Source: Actinomycetes bacterium (GTDB taxonomy: Bacteria; Actinomycetota; Actinomycetes; Mycobacteriales; Mycobacteriaceae). Taken from it: a stretch of 8,031 nt of DNA. The translations under genes were made by a program, and so were the position numbers. The number at the start of each line of letters is the position of its first letter. Positions within the stretch are counted from its first letter, which is position 1. The DNA lies in NCBI GenBank assembly GCA_023388385.1, contig JAEWGK010000099.1, positions 1-8,031 of the forward strand, read 5' to 3'. The notes beneath the pieces were generated by a model that saw only the letters and a program-made list of their open reading frames with translations, was not told the origin of the DNA and made no database searches. Positions 6,760 through 8,031 of this stretch are shown here, piece by piece.

Positions 6760-7590
6760 CTACCCCTCCGCGGCGGTGCGGCAGGCGTCGCCATCCAGCG
6801 ACGGGTGCGCGCCGGCGGCGACGAACTCGCGGCACGCCCGGCCCGGGTCGCCTGCGGTGACCAGGCCCTCGCCGACGAGCACCGCGTCGGCGCCCGCGGT
6901 GGCGTAGACGCACAGGTCCTCGCGGGTCTTGACGCCTGACTCGGCGACCTTGATGACGTCCTCCGGCAGGTGCGGCGCCAGCTTCGCGTAGACGCCCATG
7001 TCGACGTCGAGCGTCTTGAGGTTGCGGGCGTTGATGCCCAGGATCTTCGCGCCGGCCTCGACCGCGCGGTGGACCTCCTCCTCCGTGTGGGCCTCGACCA
7101 GCGCGTTCATGCCGAGGGACTCGGTGAGGTCCAGCAGCGACACCAGCGCCGGCTGATCCAGCGCCGAACACATGAGCAGCACCAGATCCGCGCCGTGCGC
7201 GCGGGCCTCGTACACCTGGTACGGCGTGACGATGAAATCCTTCCTCAGCACCGGGACATCCACCGCCGCGCGCACCGCGTCCAGGTCGGCGAGCGACCCG
7301 CGGAAGCGGCGCTGCTCCGTCAGGCACGAGATGACGGCGGCGCCGTTGTCCGCGTAGGTCTTCGCCAGGACGGCGGGCTCGGCGATCTCCGCGAGGTCGC
7401 CCTTCGACGGCGACGCGCGCTTGACCTCCGCGATGAGCCGCACGCCCGGGGCGGCCAGCGCGGCCACGGCGTCGCGGGCCGACGGTGCGGCCTTCGCCCT
7501 CGCCTTGATCTCGGCGAGGGGGATGCAGGCCTCGCGCTCGGCGAGATCCTCCCGCACCCCGGCGATGATGCCGTCCAGGACGGTGGTCAT
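6760..7590 (-). CDS. trpC: Indole-3-glycerol phosphate synthase
   Basis: TrpC closes the indole ring: it converts 1-(2-carboxyphenylamino)-1-deoxyribulose 5-phosphate to indole-3-glycerol phosphate with loss of CO2, feeding TrpA. The 276-residue protein is the stand-alone form, not the TrpC-TrpF fusion of E. coli. The TIM-barrel motifs are complete: [13 protein letters not shown] (52-64) with Glu55 and Lys57, PVLRKDFIV (113-121) with general acid Lys117, DLVLLM (135-140), LVEAH (164-168) with Glu166, GINARNL (185-191) with Asn187, AESGV (216-220) with Glu217 and Ser218, and VGEGL phosphate-site residues (239-243). ATG 7590 is preceded by AAAGGGGA with a good 7-nt spacer and gives the family start MTTVLDGII. 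The frame stays open to 7977 upstream, but that part encodes Arg/Pro-rich repeats and is not like TrpC. The gene heads the trpCBA-lgt run and has a structured leader. Confidence 0.97.
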   Translation of the reverse strand: MTTVLDGIIAGVREDLAEREACIPLAEIKARAKAAPSARDAVAALAAPGVRLIAEVKRASPSKGDLAEIAEPAVLAKTYADNGAAVISCLTEQRRFRGSLADLDAVRAAVDVPVLRKDFIVTPYQVYEARAHGADLVLLMCSALDQPALVSLLDLTESLGMNALVEAHTEEEVHRAVEAGAKILGINARNLKTLDVDMGVYAKLAPHLPEDVIKVAESGVKTREDLCVYATAGADAVLVGEGLVTAGDPGRACREFVAAGAHPSLDGDACRTAAEG

Positions 7591-7606
7591 GGGCAGTCCC
7601 CTTTCC

Positions 7607-7640
7607 GCGGCGCCCCGTAGGAGGTCGGGCCGGGCGCCGC
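7607..7640 (-). promoter_or_regulatory. Leader hairpin next to the trpC ribosome binding site
   Basis: GCGGCGCCC (7607-7615) and GGGCGCCGC (7632-7640) are exact reverse complements: a 9-bp stem with a 16-nt loop. In the trpC mRNA its 3' foot ends directly before GGAAAGGGGA, the trpC Shine-Dalgarno region, 16 nt before the AUG. The loop contains ACCUCCU (7618-7624), the same as the anti-Shine-Dalgarno end of 16S rRNA. The geometry would suit control of trpC translation or a standby structure. Function is inference. Confidence 0.45.
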
Positions 7641-7660
7641 TTTCCCGCGTTTCCCGCCTT

Positions 7661-7666
7661 ACGGTA
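7661..7666 (-). promoter_or_regulatory. Possible -10 element for trpC
   Basis: The minus strand reads TACCGT, a TANNNT match about 70 bp upstream of the trpC ATG; transcription would start near 7654. Just downstream lies a direct doublet of GCGGGAAA (7641-7657), which could be a binding site or coincidence. No -35 match is visible, and the operon may instead be transcribed from beyond the window, so this is a weak call. Confidence 0.2.
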
Positions 7667-7776
7667 GCGGGGCGGCTGCGGCGGCGCGTGCCCGGGGTCC
7701 GCTTGACGACGAATCCATCCCGTTTCCGCCCGTTCCCACCGCTTGTGGGCGGCGCCGGCCTGGCCCGCCGCCGCGC

Positions 7777-7886
7777 GGCCGGTGCGGGCCGATGCCGCGT
7801 GGCCGGTGCGGGCCGATGCCGCATGGCCGGTGCGGGCCGGAGCCGCATGGCCGTTGCGGGCCGATGCCGCATGGCCGGTGCGGGCC
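7777..7886. repeat. 24-bp tandem repeat array, about 4.6 copies
   Basis: Units lie at 7777-7800, 7801-7824, 7825-7848 and 7849-7872, with a 14-bp partial fifth at 7873-7886. The consensus starts GGCCGGTGCGGGCC and ends GATGCCGCAT. Units differ by single bases: GT for AT at the end of unit 1, GAG for GAT in unit 3, a GTT for GGT in unit 4. Because 24 is a multiple of three, the minus strand stays open through the array and would encode an eight-residue repeat AMRHRPAP. The sequence looks like a minisatellite rather than a gene. Confidence 0.9.
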
Positions 7887-7934
7887 CGCTGACGTCCCGC
7901 ATCGCTCCTGCCCGCCCCACTTCTCCGCCGCCAG

Positions 7935-8031
7935 GGGGGTTAACGGCCTTTAGCGGGAGGAACAGGTCACCGAACACCCCGCAAACGCAGATCCGGTGAC
8001 CCGTTCTGCCCGCTAAAGCGCGTTAACCCCC
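7935..8031. repeat. 97-bp imperfect inverted repeat with 38-bp arms
   Basis: The left arm (7935-7972) and right arm (7994-8031) are reverse complements at 33 of 38 positions, with a 21-nt centre. Paired blocks are GGGGGTTAACG (7935-7945) with 8021-8031, CTTTAGCGGG (7948-7957) with 8009-8018, GAAC (7960-7963) with 8003-8006, and GGTCACCG (7965-7972) with 7994-8001. Mismatches are at 7946, 7947, 7958, 7959 (possible G-U on one strand) and 7964. The right arm reaches the last base of the window, so the repeat may extend further. It could be a long hairpin terminator, a miniature inverted-repeat element or a binding region. No transposase is visible and no target duplication can be checked. Confidence 0.9.

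Larger units (their letters stand above)
7591..8031. other. Long intergenic region upstream of trpC
   Basis: This 441-bp stretch has no gene I can support. Open frames on both strands exist only because the DNA is so GC-rich, and their products are Arg/Pro/Ala-rich with no family resemblance. From trpC outward it holds the trpC ribosome site and leader hairpin, a candidate -10, a 24-bp tandem repeat array and a large imperfect inverted repeat at the window end. I looked for a Trp-rich leader peptide, as in classical trp attenuation, and found no cluster of TGG codons on the minus strand in a plausible short reading frame. Confidence 0.7.

Noticed and set aside
6690..6794. N-terminal extension of TrpB
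   Set aside because: It is Pro/Gly-rich, overlaps the end of trpC and is unlike the TrpB family.
5271..6860. 529-codon plus-strand open frame across trpB
   Set aside because: It is antisense to trpB, whose active-site motifs are intact. The composition is that of a mirror frame.
7704..7709. TTGACG as a plus-strand -35 box
   Set aside because: No TANNNT at the right spacing and no gene downstream on the plus strand.
7777..7886. CRISPR array
   Set aside because: The 24-bp units are directly adjacent with no unique spacers, so this is a plain tandem repeat.
7591..7977. 129-residue N-terminal extension of TrpC through the tandem repeats
   Set aside because: ATG 7590 has a good ribosome site and gives a normal TrpC length. 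The upstream frame is open only because of composition and a repeat period divisible by three.
7591..8031. trp leader peptide with attenuator
   Set aside because: No short frame with clustered Trp codons was found on the minus strand, and the stems do not form the usual alternative antiterminator-terminator pair that I can recognise.
7935..8031. Assignment of the inverted repeat to the Tn3 family
   Set aside because: Arm length of 38 bp and a G-run at the ends agree, but the inner end lacks the TAAG-type motif, the total length is too small, and no transposase or target duplication is visible.

Overview
The window is very G+C-rich (roughly 70% by eye). It carries seven protein genes, all on the minus strand, so the genes below are read from the right end to the left. 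The order trpC-trpB-trpA-lgt-pyk is the one known from Mycobacteriales (Mycobacterium, Corynebacterium and relatives). The pyruvate kinase closely resembles what I remember of the Corynebacterium glutamicum enzyme. A high-GC Corynebacterium or close relative is the best guess, inferred from protein resemblance and gene order, not from a search.

Right end (7591-8031): about 440 bp with no convincing gene but much structure. It holds a 97-bp imperfect inverted repeat with 38-bp arms that reaches the last base of the window. A 24-bp tandem repeat of about 4.6 copies follows, then a leader hairpin directly upstream of the trpC ribosome binding site.

Middle (3482-7590): trpC, trpB and trpA encode the last two steps of tryptophan synthesis. 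TrpC makes indole-3-glycerol phosphate, TrpA cleaves it to indole, and TrpB joins indole to serine. trpB and trpA overlap in a GTGA and are probably translationally coupled. lgt (lipoprotein diacylglyceryl transferase) follows 41 bp later and probably shares the transcript. trpE, trpG, trpD and trpF are not in the window.

Left half (1-3421): pyk (pyruvate kinase) follows lgt after 60 bp, probably with its own leaderless promoter and a GTG start, and ends at a strong GC hairpin. Next comes a 172-bp regulatory gap with an operator-like palindrome, then an Old Yellow Enzyme family alkene reductase. Last is the 5' part of an ABC transporter ATPase gene that runs off the left edge.

The genes themselves are ordinary core metabolism. 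I see no defence, CRISPR, phage or toxin-antitoxin genes and no transposase, and no evidence of a new multi-gene system. The least explained parts are the non-coding structures at 7591-8031 and the palindromic operator at 1881-1894.
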